DNA of 64,000 nt, taken from the NCBI RefSeq assembly GCF_021261325.1, contig NZ_JAJSBI010000004.1, forward strand, positions 372,001-436,000. The letters are read 5' to 3'. The notes beneath the pieces were generated by a model. That model made no database searches and was not told where the DNA came from. It was given only the letters and a program-made list of their open reading frames with translations. This document shows positions 56,637 through 64,000 of the stretch, one piece after another. Each line of letters starts with the position of its first letter. The stretch's first letter is position 1. A program made the position numbers and the translations under genes. This DNA is from Streptomyces guryensis. Lineage in GTDB: Bacteria; Actinomycetota; Actinomycetes; Streptomycetales; Streptomycetaceae.

Positions 56637-59600
56637 TCAGGAGATCCGGGAGAATATTGCGACACTGCGCCCCGGAACGGCGAACGTGCCCGATTCCCGC
56701 TCATAGGAAGAGGACTTGACGATAGGGTCGGCGCCCGCCGCCTGCACCGGGTGCAGACGGTAGCCGACCCCGGCCAGCGAGCCGACGCGCTGCTCCTGCC
56801 GGCTCGGCGTCGCGTTGAAGACGACGACCAGGTCACCCAGGACCATCGTGATCACACCGGGCGTCTCGTCCTTCCCGGACAGCGGGAAGGACAGCTTCGA
56901 CTGCACCTGAGCGGCCGTGCCGAGCGAGAAGACGCCGTCCGTCGAACGGATCTTCAGCAGGTCCTGATACGCGGCCGAGGCCCCCTCGATCTGCGGGCAG
57001 CCCACGCGCACGGAGCTGAGCAGCGGCTTCGCATACGGCCACTTGGACTGGTTGTCGGCCGCCATCGGCAGCCCCCGCCCGAAGCCGTTGCCGTCCGTGC
57101 AGTTCCAGTGGATGGCGTTGAACCAGTCGCCGCTGTCGAACGAGTTGCGGTCCAGGGACTTGGAACGCAGCAGGTCGGAGCCCGCCTGCGAGAGGGACGG
57201 CCCCTGCGAGAGGGTGGCCGTCGCCATGGCGAGGACCTGCATCCTGGCCCGGTCGGCCGCACTCGTCGAAGCGGGCAGCTTGTAGGTGAGGGCGTCGAAG
57301 AGGGACTCGTTGTCGTGCGCGTCGGCGTAGGCGACGGCGTCACCGGGCGCGTCCGCGTAACCGGCCGGCTGACCGTTGTAGTCGATCTCCGCGCCGGTGA
57401 CCTCCTTGCCGTCGGTGTCGGTGAAGCGGTAGTCGGCGAGGTCGCCGGACAGACCGACCTTGATCAGGTCCTGGTAGTGCAGCAGACGGGCCTTCTGCTC
57501 GGCCGAAGTCCCGTTCGCCGTGGACGAGTTGGGGTCGGTGTACAGCCCGGAGGCGAAGCCCTGGACTCCGGGGTCGGAGTCGAAGGGGCTGCCGCCGCGC
57601 ACGGCGTCACGCGCCCGGTCCGAGAAGGTCGCAATGCCGGTTCCGGCCATGTTCTTCTGCGTGGCCTGCACGAAGCGGGCGTTGTCGGCGACCTCGCCGA
57701 AGTTCCAGCCCTCGCCGTACATGATGATCTTCTTGCCGTCGACGCCGTCCTTCGCGAGGGTCAGCGCGTCGAGCGCCTTCCTGACCGCGAGGATGTTGGC
57801 CTTCGGCTGGTGGCCCATCAGGTCGAAGCGGAAGCCGTCGACCTTGTACTCCTTGGCCCAGGTGACGACCGAGTCGACGACCAGTTTGCCCATCATGGAG
57901 TTCTCGGTGGCCGTGTTGGCGCAGCAGGTGCTGTTGGCGACCGAGCCGTCCGCGAGGAGCCGCTGGTAGTAGCCGGGCACCACCTGGTCGAGGACGCTGG
58001 CGTCCGCCTGACCTGCGGCCGCCGTGTGGTTGTAGACGACGTCCATGACGACCCGGAGCCCGTCCTGGTTCAGCCCCTTCACCATCTTGCGGAACTCGAC
58101 GGTACGGCCGGTGCCGTCCGGGTCGGTCGCGTACGAGCCCTCGGGGACCGTGTAGTGGAGCGGGTCGTAGCCCCAGTTGTACGCGTCCTTCGCGGCGGTC
58201 TTCGCGACGCACGCCTGCTGCTGGTCGGAGTCGGCGCCGTAGGAGGCGAGGTCGCAGTCCGTCCTCGCCTGGTCCGCCTTCTTCTCGGGGACGGTCGCGA
58301 AGTCGAAGGCCGGCAGGAGATGGACGTACGACGTGCCCGACTTCGCCAGCTGCCGCAGGTGCTTCGAGCCGTCGCTGTTCCTGTCGGCGAAGGCGAGGTA
58401 GGTGCCCTGGTCCTTCGCCGGCACGGTCTCGTCCGCGACGGAGAAGTCCCGGATGTGCAGCTCCTGGATCTGGGCGTCCTTCAGCGGTACGGCCCTGGGC
58501 TTGGCGAGGCTCGACCAGCCGCTCGGCGCGAGGGACCTGTCGTCCAGGTCGACGACGAGACTGCGCCCGGAGTCCGCGGTGAGGGCGACCGAGTACGGGT
58601 CGGTGACCTTGTTGGTGACGACCTTGCGCACGCTCGGCGCCCACACCTTGACGACGTACCGGTAGGGCTTGTTCTTCCAGGACGCCGGGCCGGAGACGGA
58701 CCAGACGCCGGTGGAGTCGTCGCGCGTCATCTTCCTGACCGAGCCGTCGAGCTCCAGTGCCACGCTCTGCGCGGTCGGCGCCCACACCGCGAGGGTGGGC
58801 CGGCCCTTGTGGAACGTCGGCCCCAGCTCGGCCTTGGTCGCGCTCGCGTACACGTCGTCGAGTACGCCGGCGATCTGGACGCCGGTCGCCGCGAGCACGG
58901 CACCGTTCGCCGCCCGCTGGGAGGCGACGATCTGGCCGTCCAGGGCCGCGCGCACCCGGTCCCGGTCACGCGGGTCGACAGTCCAGGCCGTGTAGTCCTT
59001 CAGATACGGGAACCTGGCCTTCTGGGCGTCGGTGAGCGTGGTCTTCGCAAGACGCAGCCAGCGCTCGTCGTCGCTGGTCAGCGCCCCGTTCTTCACGGCG
59101 ATCGAGCCGTCGTGGGAGTAGAGCAGCTGGGTGGAGGCGGCGGCGTCGGAGCCGTTCCAGGCGACGGTGTCCCGGTCGATCCAGACCGCCTTGGAGGTGG
59201 TCAGGTCGAGCGCGGCGGCGGAACCGGCGGGCTGCGGCAGCAGGTACTTCTCCTGGCCGTTCAACAGCCAGACCTCGTAGCCGTTGGACTTGAGGTCGAG
59301 CGACTGGTCGGACGGGAGGTCCTTCTCGTCGCCCTTGTGGATGAGGTAACTGAGGCTGGTGGCACCGTCGGTGAGCGGCACCTCGAAGACCGCGCCGTAG
59401 GCGTCGGTCCTCACCGGCTTCAGCGGGCTCGACCAGTCCGTGGGGTTCGCGGCACCGGTCCAGACGTGCAGTCCCCAGCCGTCGTAGTTCCCGTCGGCGC
59501 GGTGGTAGTGGATGACCGCCTTGCTCTTGTCCTGCGCCGGGTAGTCAGGCCGCGTCGTCTGTACGGCCTCCTTGCCCTGCTCGATCCAGATCTCGCCGGT

Positions 59601-62048
59601 CTTGGTGACGTCGATGGTGCGATCGGTCGAGACGTCCTTGTTGCCGTTCTTGTCGACGACCAGGAACCCGACGCTGGAGGCGCCCGGCTTCAGCTTGACG
59701 TAGGCGAAGGCCCCGTACGCGTCACGGCCGACGAAGGGGTGGCCGGCCGGCCAGGTGGTCGACTCGCCGTCGGCGAGGTCGCCCCAGGCGTACAGGCCCC
59801 AGTTGTCGTAGTCGCCGTCGGTGCGCTTGTAGTGGACGACCGCGTAGTCGCGTGAGGAGGCGGTGGGAGGCTCCTCGGCGGGCGGGGTGCCGGTGCTGGA
59901 GGCGGCGGTGGCGCTCGCCGTGTGACCGGCCGAGTCGATGACAACTGCCTTGTAGCGCAGGGCGGTTCCGGCCGGGACGTCCTTGCCGATGGTCTGCGTG
60001 ACCTTGTACGGGGCGTGGTCGGCGGAGCCGAGTGTCTGCCACTTGCCGTTGCCGACCTGCGCGGCGAAGACGACGCGGTTGAGCTGACCGCCGTTGACGT
60101 CGGCGGAGAGTTCGACGGTGCCGGTGGCGCCGGCGTCGGGGGCCTTGAAGGTGAGGGTCGGTGCCGTGGTCGGCTTGGCGAGCCTGCCCGCCGCCTTGAG
60201 GACGATCGCCGTACCGGCCGGGACGGTGACGGTGATCTTCCTGTCCCCGTCGGAGGTCGTGTCGGCCGAAGTCCCGTAGATCCCGTGGAACTTCATGTCG
60301 GCCGAGCCGGTCGCAAAGGTGGCCGACTTCGCCTCGTCGGCGTTGTTGAGGGCGACGACGTACTCCTGGCCGGTCCTGGCGTCCGTACGCGAGAACGCGT
60401 AGACGCCTGAGCCGTCGGACGCGTACCGCTGCGTCTGGACGCCGTCCGCCAGGGCGGGGTTGTCCTTGCGCAGCTTGCTGAGCGCGGCGATCTGCCGGTA
60501 GAGCGGTGCGCTCGTGTCGTACGAGTCGCTCGCGTGGGTGCGGTCGGTGCCGATCTCCTTTTCGTCGAGGTAGTCGGCGACCTTCGAGGCGAACATGGTC
60601 TGGCGGGCGTCCTTGTCGCCGCCGGAACCGGTGAAGCCCTGTTCGTCGCCGTAGTAGACGACCGGGTTGCCGCGGCTGAGGAACATCACCTCGTTGGCGA
60701 GCTTGTCCTTGGCGAGAAGCTGGGCATCGGTGGCCTTCGGGTTGTCCTGGTTCAGGAAGTACCCGATGCGGCCCATGTCGTGGTTGCCGAGGAAGGTGAC
60801 CTGCTCGTACGCGTTGGCCTTGTCGGTCGTGTACTTGTAGTCGTCGCCGAAGAGCGAGGCCAGCTTCTGCGCGCTGCCACCCTGGGACGCGTAGCTGCGG
60901 GCCGCGTCCTGGAAGGGGAAGTCGAGGGTGGCGTCCAGGCGGCCCTGGGTGACGTACGGCGAAGTGATCGAGGTGTCTGCGGAGTAGACCTCGCCGAACA
61001 TGAAGAAGTTCCTGCGCCCCTGCTTCGCCGCGTAGGCGTCGAGCGCGGTCGCCCACTGGGTCCAGAAGTCCATGTCGACGTGCTTGACCGTGTCGATCCG
61101 GAAGCCGTCGATGTCGAAGTCGCGCACCCAGCGTTCGTAGATCTTCTCCATGCCCCGCACGACCTCGGGACGCTCGGTCCACAGGTCGTCGAGGCCGCCG
61201 AAGTCCCCGTACGTGGCGCTCTCACCGGCGAAGGTGGAGTCACCGCGGTTGTGGTACATCGTCGGGTCGTTGAGCCAGGAGGGGACCTTGGCGTTCCTGT
61301 CCGCGGCGGCGACGGTGGGCGTGCGCGGGAAGGATCCGGTGTCGACGGCGGGGAACTTCTTGCTGCCGTCCGCGTAGTCGGCGTCGTCGAAGGGGCGGCC
61401 GTCCTTGGTCAGGTACGGGAAGGCGCCCTTGGAGAGGTAGTCGTAGGACTTCTCCTTGTAGTCGACGACGTCGGCGGTGTGGTTGGTGATGACGTCGAAG
61501 AAGACCTTCATGCCCTTGGCGTGCGCCTTGGAGATGAGGGTTGCCAGGTCCTTGTTGGTCCCGAAGTGCGGGTCGACCTGGGTGAAGTCCGTGATCCAGT
61601 AGCCGTGGTAGCCGGCCGAGGCGTTGCTCCCCGTCCCCTGCACGGGACGGTTCTTGAAGATCGGGGCCATCCAGATGGCGGTGGTGCCAAGACCCTTGAT
61701 GTAGTCGAGCTTCCTGGTCAGGCCCTTGAGGTCGCCGCCCTGGTAGAAGCCCTTGTCGGTGGGGTCGTAGCCGGTGCTGAGGCGCGAGCCCGTCAGCCCG
61801 CCTTTGTCATTGCCGGTGTCCCCGTTGGCGAAACGGTCCGGCATGACGAAGTAGAACTGCTCGCGGGTGTCGTCGTGCCGGGCGGGCGCGGCAGCCAGCT
61901 TCCCGTCGGAGGGCGGCGCGGGCGGGGAGTCCGCATGCGCCGCGAGTGGCTGGATCAGGGCTGCGGCGAGCGCGGCGACGGTGACGGCCGCGACCCGTCT
62001 GGCATGGGCGGTACGGCGCGTCCGGGGCGCCGGCCATCTCGATATCAC
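56637..62048 (-). CDS. Secreted alpha-amylase / pullulanase fusion (two GH13 domains)
   Basis: 1803 residues, GTG start with AGGAG 8-9 bases upstream. Signal peptide '[20 protein letters not shown]' (cut after AHA). First GH13 domain about 60-540 with '[20 protein letters not shown]' (~183), '[20 protein letters not shown]' (~313), catalytic Glu in '[13 protein letters not shown]' (~350) and '[14 protein letters not shown]' (~418). Then an Ig-like region, two CBM41 (PUD) starch modules (~730 and ~843, each with D-N/G-W-G-L), a CBM48-like domain, and a second GH13: '[20 protein letters not shown]' (~1334), '[20 protein letters not shown]' (~1402), '[20 protein letters not shown]' (~1442), '[19 protein letters not shown]' (~1572). 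It should cut both alpha-1,4 and alpha-1,6 bonds outside the cell. In S. coelicolor an equivalent ~1800-residue enzyme lies at this place. Confidence 0.97.
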   Translation of the reverse strand: MISRWPAPRTRRTAHARRVAAVTVAALAAALIQPLAAHADSPPAPPSDGKLAAAPARHDDTREQFYFVMPDRFANGDTGNDKGGLTGSRLSTGYDPTDKGFYQGGDLKGLTRKLDYIKGLGTTAIWMAPIFKNRPVQGTGSNASAGYHGYWITDFTQVDPHFGTNKDLATLISKAHAKGMKVFFDVITNHTADVVDYKEKSYDYLSKGAFPYLTKDGRPFDDADYADGSKKFPAVDTGSFPRTPTVAAADRNAKVPSWLNDPTMYHNRGDSTFAGESATYGDFGGLDDLWTERPEVVRGMEKIYERWVRDFDIDGFRIDTVKHVDMDFWTQWATALDAYAAKQGRRNFFMFGEVYSADTSITSPYVTQGRLDATLDFPFQDAARSYASQGGSAQKLASLFGDDYKYTTDKANAYEQVTFLGNHDMGRIGYFLNQDNPKATDAQLLAKDKLANEVMFLSRGNPVVYYGDEQGFTGSGGDKDARQTMFASKVADYLDEKEIGTDRTHASDSYDTSAPLYRQIAALSKLRKDNPALADGVQTQRYASDGSGVYAFSRTDARTGQEYVVALNNADEAKSATFATGSADMKFHGIYGTSADTTSDGDRKITVTVPAGTAIVLKAAGRLAKPTTAPTLTFKAPDAGATGTVELSADVNGGQLNRVVFAAQVGNGKWQTLGSADHAPYKVTQTIGKDVPAGTALRYKAVVIDSAGHTASATAASSTGTPPAEEPPTASSRDYAVVHYKRTDGDYDNWGLYAWGDLADGESTTWPAGHPFVGRDAYGAFAYVKLKPGASSVGFLVVDKNGNKDVSTDRTIDVTKTGEIWIEQGKEAVQTTRPDYPAQDKSKAVIHYHRADGNYDGWGLHVWTGAANPTDWSSPLKPVRTDAYGAVFEVPLTDGATSLSYLIHKGDEKDLPSDQSLDLKSNGYEVWLLNGQEKYLLPQPAGSAAALDLTTSKAVWIDRDTVAWNGSDAAASTQLLYSHDGSIAVKNGALTSDDERWLRLAKTTLTDAQKARFPYLKDYTAWTVDPRDRDRVRAALDGQIVASQRAANGAVLAATGVQIAGVLDDVYASATKAELGPTFHKGRPTLAVWAPTAQSVALELDGSVRKMTRDDSTGVWSVSGPASWKNKPYRYVVKVWAPSVRKVVTNKVTDPYSVALTADSGRSLVVDLDDRSLAPSGWSSLAKPRAVPLKDAQIQELHIRDFSVADETVPAKDQGTYLAFADRNSDGSKHLRQLAKSGTSYVHLLPAFDFATVPEKKADQARTDCDLASYGADSDQQQACVAKTAAKDAYNWGYDPLHYTVPEGSYATDPDGTGRTVEFRKMVKGLNQDGLRVVMDVVYNHTAAAGQADASVLDQVVPGYYQRLLADGSVANSTCCANTATENSMMGKLVVDSVVTWAKEYKVDGFRFDLMGHQPKANILAVRKALDALTLAKDGVDGKKIIMYGEGWNFGEVADNARFVQATQKNMAGTGIATFSDRARDAVRGGSPFDSDPGVQGFASGLYTDPNSSTANGTSAEQKARLLHYQDLIKVGLSGDLADYRFTDTDGKEVTGAEIDYNGQPAGYADAPGDAVAYADAHDNESLFDALTYKLPASTSAADRARMQVLAMATATLSQGPSLSQAGSDLLRSKSLDRNSFDSGDWFNAIHWNCTDGNGFGRGLPMAADNQSKWPYAKPLLSSVRVGCPQIEGASAAYQDLLKIRSTDGVFSLGTAAQVQSKLSFPLSGKDETPGVITMVLGDLVVVFNATPSRQEQRVGSLAGVGYRLHPVQAAGADPIVKSSSYERESGTFAVPGRSVAIFSRIS

Positions 62049-62246
62049 AGGCGGGATCTCCTTGCGATCACGACTCTCTGGGTCCGACCCCGCGCGACCG
62101 TATCGCTAACGCAAGGTTTACAGCAAGAGGCTTGAAACTCATAGCAAGAACTTTCACGCGCCACCTTGACGCGCCTCACCAACGGCCCCACTCTCACCTC
62201 TGGTTGACCCCTGGTTGAAACCCCAACACCTTTCATCGGAGCCGCA
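62049..62246. promoter_or_regulatory. Divergent promoter region of pullulanase and wrecked amylase genes
   Basis: About 200 bases, lower GC. GCAAG occurs at 62111, 62123 and 62144 and CTTG at 62131 (the pair CTTG-n10-CAAG is an inverted repeat). Such GCAAG/CTTGC repeats are seen in Streptomyces amylase promoters, where a LacI-type MalR repressor binds. A MalR role here is inferred. Confidence 0.6.
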
Positions 62247-62402
62247 CTGACCAGACACCGACCCCCTGGTGTCTTCCGGCGCACGGCCGGTGCCGTGGCC
62301 GCCGGCGCGCTGGCCCTCGCGGGCGCCGTGGCACTGCCCGCCGCCTCCGCGCACGCGGACACCAGCGCAAAAGGCGACGTCATCGCCAACCTGTGGGATT
62401 GA
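62247..62402 (+). pseudogene. 5' remnant of a secreted alpha-amylase gene
   Basis: Codons 62247-62399 encode 'TRHRPPGVFRRTAGAVAAGA', 'LALAGAVALPAASAHADTSA' and 'KGDVIANLWD', that is, an Arg-rich signal peptide and the first mature residues of a Streptomyces alpha-amylase (normally continuing W-N-W). A TGA created at the junction with the TnpB element ends it. The expected start codon is CTG (62247) behind a good GGAG, suggesting an ATG-to-CTG change as well. The distal part survives at 63767. Confidence 0.85.
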
Positions 62403-62460
62403 CATCCTCCGCCTCTAATAGAGGGGGATGCCAACCCGGGTGGGTTGAGGTTCACGGACG
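62403..62460 (-). ncRNA. Putative omega-RNA 3' end (TnpB guide scaffold)
   Basis: In TnpB elements the right end is transcribed with the tnpB 3' part as a guide RNA; the guide is the flanking DNA just beyond the end. Here, on the minus strand, the two hairpins at 62447-62412 are followed by GGAGGATGTCA and then flanking amylase DNA. The exact boundary is not determinable from sequence alone. Confidence 0.5.
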
Positions 62461-63688
62461 CTCGAACGGTTTGTGGCCGCTGTCGTCCCTCCGGCACCGG
62501 CTGAGCGCCGGGGGCGGGGGATCCCGCCCTGTCCTGCCGCGACGTTGGTTGCTGCGTTGGTGTCCGCGTTGCAGGTGAACCCGCAGGACACGCAGACGAA
62601 CTCGGCTTGGCTCTTGCGCGAGTTCTTCTCGATCCATCCGCAGGCACTGCACCGCAGAGACGTAAAGGAGGCGGGGACGTCCTCGACCCGGCCCGGGGCT
62701 TTGTCCTCGGTGCGCTGCCGGAGCAGGCCCCACCCCTGGGCGAGGATCGCCCGGTTCAGCCCGGCCTTCTGCCGAACCCTCGTGCCGGGCTGGTCAACCG
62801 TCCCCTTCGCAGAGCGGGTCATGTTCTTGATGTTCAGCTTCTCGAACCGGATCAGACCACAGGTGCGGGCGAGCATGGTGCCGGTCTTCTCGCACCAGTC
62901 CTTGGGCCGGTCGGCTTCGCGGGCCTTGAGGCGAGCGGCCTTGGCGTACTCGGCGGTCTTGGCCTTGCTGCCCTTCGGGGCGCGGGCAGCTCGGCGCTGG
63001 TGCTTGCGGATCCGGGCGCGCTCCTTCGTGGTGAGCTGCGGGCAGTTCAGCTTCCGGCCGTCGGAGAGGGCAGCGGTGATCTTCACGCCCCGGTCGATGC
63101 CGACGACCGCACCCGTGCCGGGCGCGTCGACCGGCACGGGATGACGGCGAACGCGAGGTGCCACTGACCGTTGCGGTACGTGACCCGGAACGTCTTCGCC
63201 TTCGGCAGGCCGGTGCGGGACAGCCTGAAGCGCACCCACCCGCAGCCCGGCACCTTCACCTGCGCCCGCCGCCGGTTCAGCTTCTGCACAACGACTGAGC
63301 GGCCCAAGACCTGTCTGCCGGTCTTCGCGTTCAGCTTCGGCGACCCGTCCTCGTTGTACTCGGGTACGCGGTCGGTGCCGATAACCCGGAAGCCCTCATG
63401 CCGGTACTTCTTGCGCCAGGATGGCTCACCGAAGCCGGAGGTGAACCGGGCCTGCTTGGCCTTGGCGAAGTCCCTCAGGGCCTGCTGCTGGGCATCGGCG
63501 TTACCGGCGGCCGGCCATTCGTTCTCCCGGCGGGCCACGGTGAGCTGGCGGCACTGTTCGAGGAAACCGGGCGCGGCCTTGCGGCCCTTGTACCAGTGCA
63601 AGTGCTGCTCGACGGCCAAGTTCCACACGTACCGCTCGTGCGCGCAGTGACCGAGCATGATGCTCGCCTGCTTGCTCGTCGGGTACAT
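62415..63688 (-). pseudogene. tnpB: TnpB RNA-guided nuclease, frameshifted
   Basis: N-terminal half in one frame (63688 to 63083: 'MYPTSKQASIMLGHCAHERY', 'VWNLAVEQHLHWYKGRKAAP', 'RVTYRNGQWHLAFAVIP') and the C-terminal half in another (ending 62415). Joined near 63135 the two give a complete ~410-residue TnpB. RuvC residues are all kept: Asp in 'AVVGIDRGVKITAALSDG', Glu in 'LIRFEKLNIKNMTRSAKG' and Asp in 'GFTCNADTNAATN', plus the zinc finger 'CSACGWIE' ... 'CVSCGF'. A one-base change near the TGACG at 63138 explains the split. A sequencing error would restore an intact protein. Confidence 0.9.
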
Positions 63689-63766
63689 GCGAAACCGTGC
63701 CCTGCCGTGAACCTAGCTCGCGCGTTCCCCGACTGCGCACGCCATCGATCAACATCACCCGGGTGA

Positions 63767-63931
63767 GTGACCTCTCCCGACTGCCGACCCGGCCAGCCAC
63801 CGGCCACGACGATCGAGCGCCAATACCCCAAGAAGAACAGCCCAGGAAACGTGACCTGGGAGTCCGGGACGAACCGCTCGTACACGACGGGCAGTTCGTC
63901 CGGATACACCGCGAGCGACACGTGGAAGTGA
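63767..63931 (+). pseudogene. 3' remnant of the alpha-amylase gene (CBM20 end)
   Basis: Frame ending in TGA at 63929-63931 encodes 'PPATTIERQYPKKNSPGNVT' and 'WESGTNRSYTTGSSSGYTAS', then 'DTWK'. This is the last strand pair of a CBM20 starch-binding domain (usual text: PAGTTxEYKYxKK...VTWESGxNR). With the 5' remnant at 62247 it shows that one amylase gene was interrupted here and its catalytic domain (over 1 kb) deleted. Confidence 0.82.
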
Positions 63932-63938
63932 GCGGGCC

Positions 63939-64000
63939 CTATCGCCTGATGGTGTAGGTGACCAGCGCCCGGGCCGGGACCGTGCTGGTCAGTGAACTCT
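63939..64000 (-). CDS. C-terminal end of an unidentified gene (partial)
   Basis: Minus-strand frame from the window edge to a TAG (63939-63941): 'SSLTSTVPARALVTYTIRR'. Endings such as V-P-A-R-x-L-V-T-Y are common at the C-termini of secreted glycoside hydrolases. Only 19 residues are seen, so the assignment is tentative. Confidence 0.4.
   Translation of the reverse strand, partial: SSLTSTVPARALVTYTIRR

Larger units (their letters stand above)
62403..63766 (-). mobile_element. IS200/IS605-type (IS1341-like) TnpB element
   Basis: About 1.36 kb on the minus strand with tnpB alone and no TnpA. The right end (62403-62447) has two tidy hairpins, CCTCTAATAGAGG (62412-62424) and CAACCCGGGTGGGTTG (62432-62447), as in IS605-family right ends. 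The left boundary lies somewhere between the tnpB start (63688) and about 63766. It sits inside the alpha-amylase gene. Confidence 0.85.

Noticed and set aside
56277..59855. 1192-codon plus-strand ORF opposite the pullulanase and phosphatase genes
   Set aside because: Val/Arg/Gly-rich shadow; it spans two real genes and shows no motif.
63697..63957. 86-codon plus-strand ORF at the end of the window
   Set aside because: It overlaps the CBM20 remnant in another frame and has no similarity; the CBM20 text is far more convincing.

Overview
This is a high-GC actinobacterial chromosome segment from a Streptomyces species. Gene content and order (aceE, lipB-lipA, a DUF4191 protein, an RDD protein, glnA, glnII, and a very large amylase/pullulanase) follow the conserved Streptomyces core arrangement that, from memory, corresponds to about SCO2182-SCO2228 of S. 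coelicolor. Other Streptomyces hallmarks are GTG/TTG starts, GAF-ANTAR regulators, PP2C phosphatases, DUF1996 secreted proteins and GlnR boxes.

Layout. 1-18 kb is core metabolism: a GntR regulator and aceE (pyruvate dehydrogenase E1), a WYL regulator, a DUF4240 protein, a carboxymuconolactone decarboxylase-like protein, a FemAB-like transferase, a PGRP amidase, a MarP-type protease, a GNAT enzyme, a TIGR01777 epimerase with a duplicated 3' end, an FAD oxidoreductase, an NsdA-like regulator, lipoate synthesis (lipB, lipA) and the DUF4191 membrane protein. 18.0-25.1 kb is an accessory insert between DUF4191 and RDD, two genes that are normally neighbours. It holds a frameshifted large serine integrase, a 5'-truncated RepSA-type HUH replication initiator, an IS256 scrap, and a passenger cassette (TetR / SDR / quinone oxidoreductase / SRPBCC) with a striking palindromic operator. 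It looks like the decayed remains of an integrative element.

25-43 kb is nitrogen assimilation and signalling: glnA and glnII, each with upstream GlnR-like half-sites; htpX-pspAB; and an unusual minus-strand cluster of CheB, CheR-PAS and two GAF-ANTAR proteins in an organism expected to be non-motile. It also carries DUF2252, HTH_42, ArsC-like, MarR/hydrolase and DUF6891 genes. 43-56 kb has an orphan winged-helix regulator behind a candidate cysteine-type leader peptide, a NarL-type two-component pair, a DUF1996 secreted protein, a lipoprotein, a protein that looks like an ECF sigma core fused to a membrane anchor and extracytoplasmic domain, a ferritin-like di-iron protein coupled to a ferredoxin reductase with a TetR gene, and a receiver-GAF-PP2C phosphatase.

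56-64 kb is starch degradation: a secreted 1803-residue alpha-amylase/pullulanase fusion. Diverging from it is a wrecked secreted alpha-amylase gene. Only its signal peptide with the first mature residues and the last part of its CBM20 starch-binding domain survive, on either side of a frameshifted IS200/IS605-type TnpB element. The last bases appear to be the C-terminus of another gene on the minus strand. Short intergenic repeats of two families are scattered between genes throughout.
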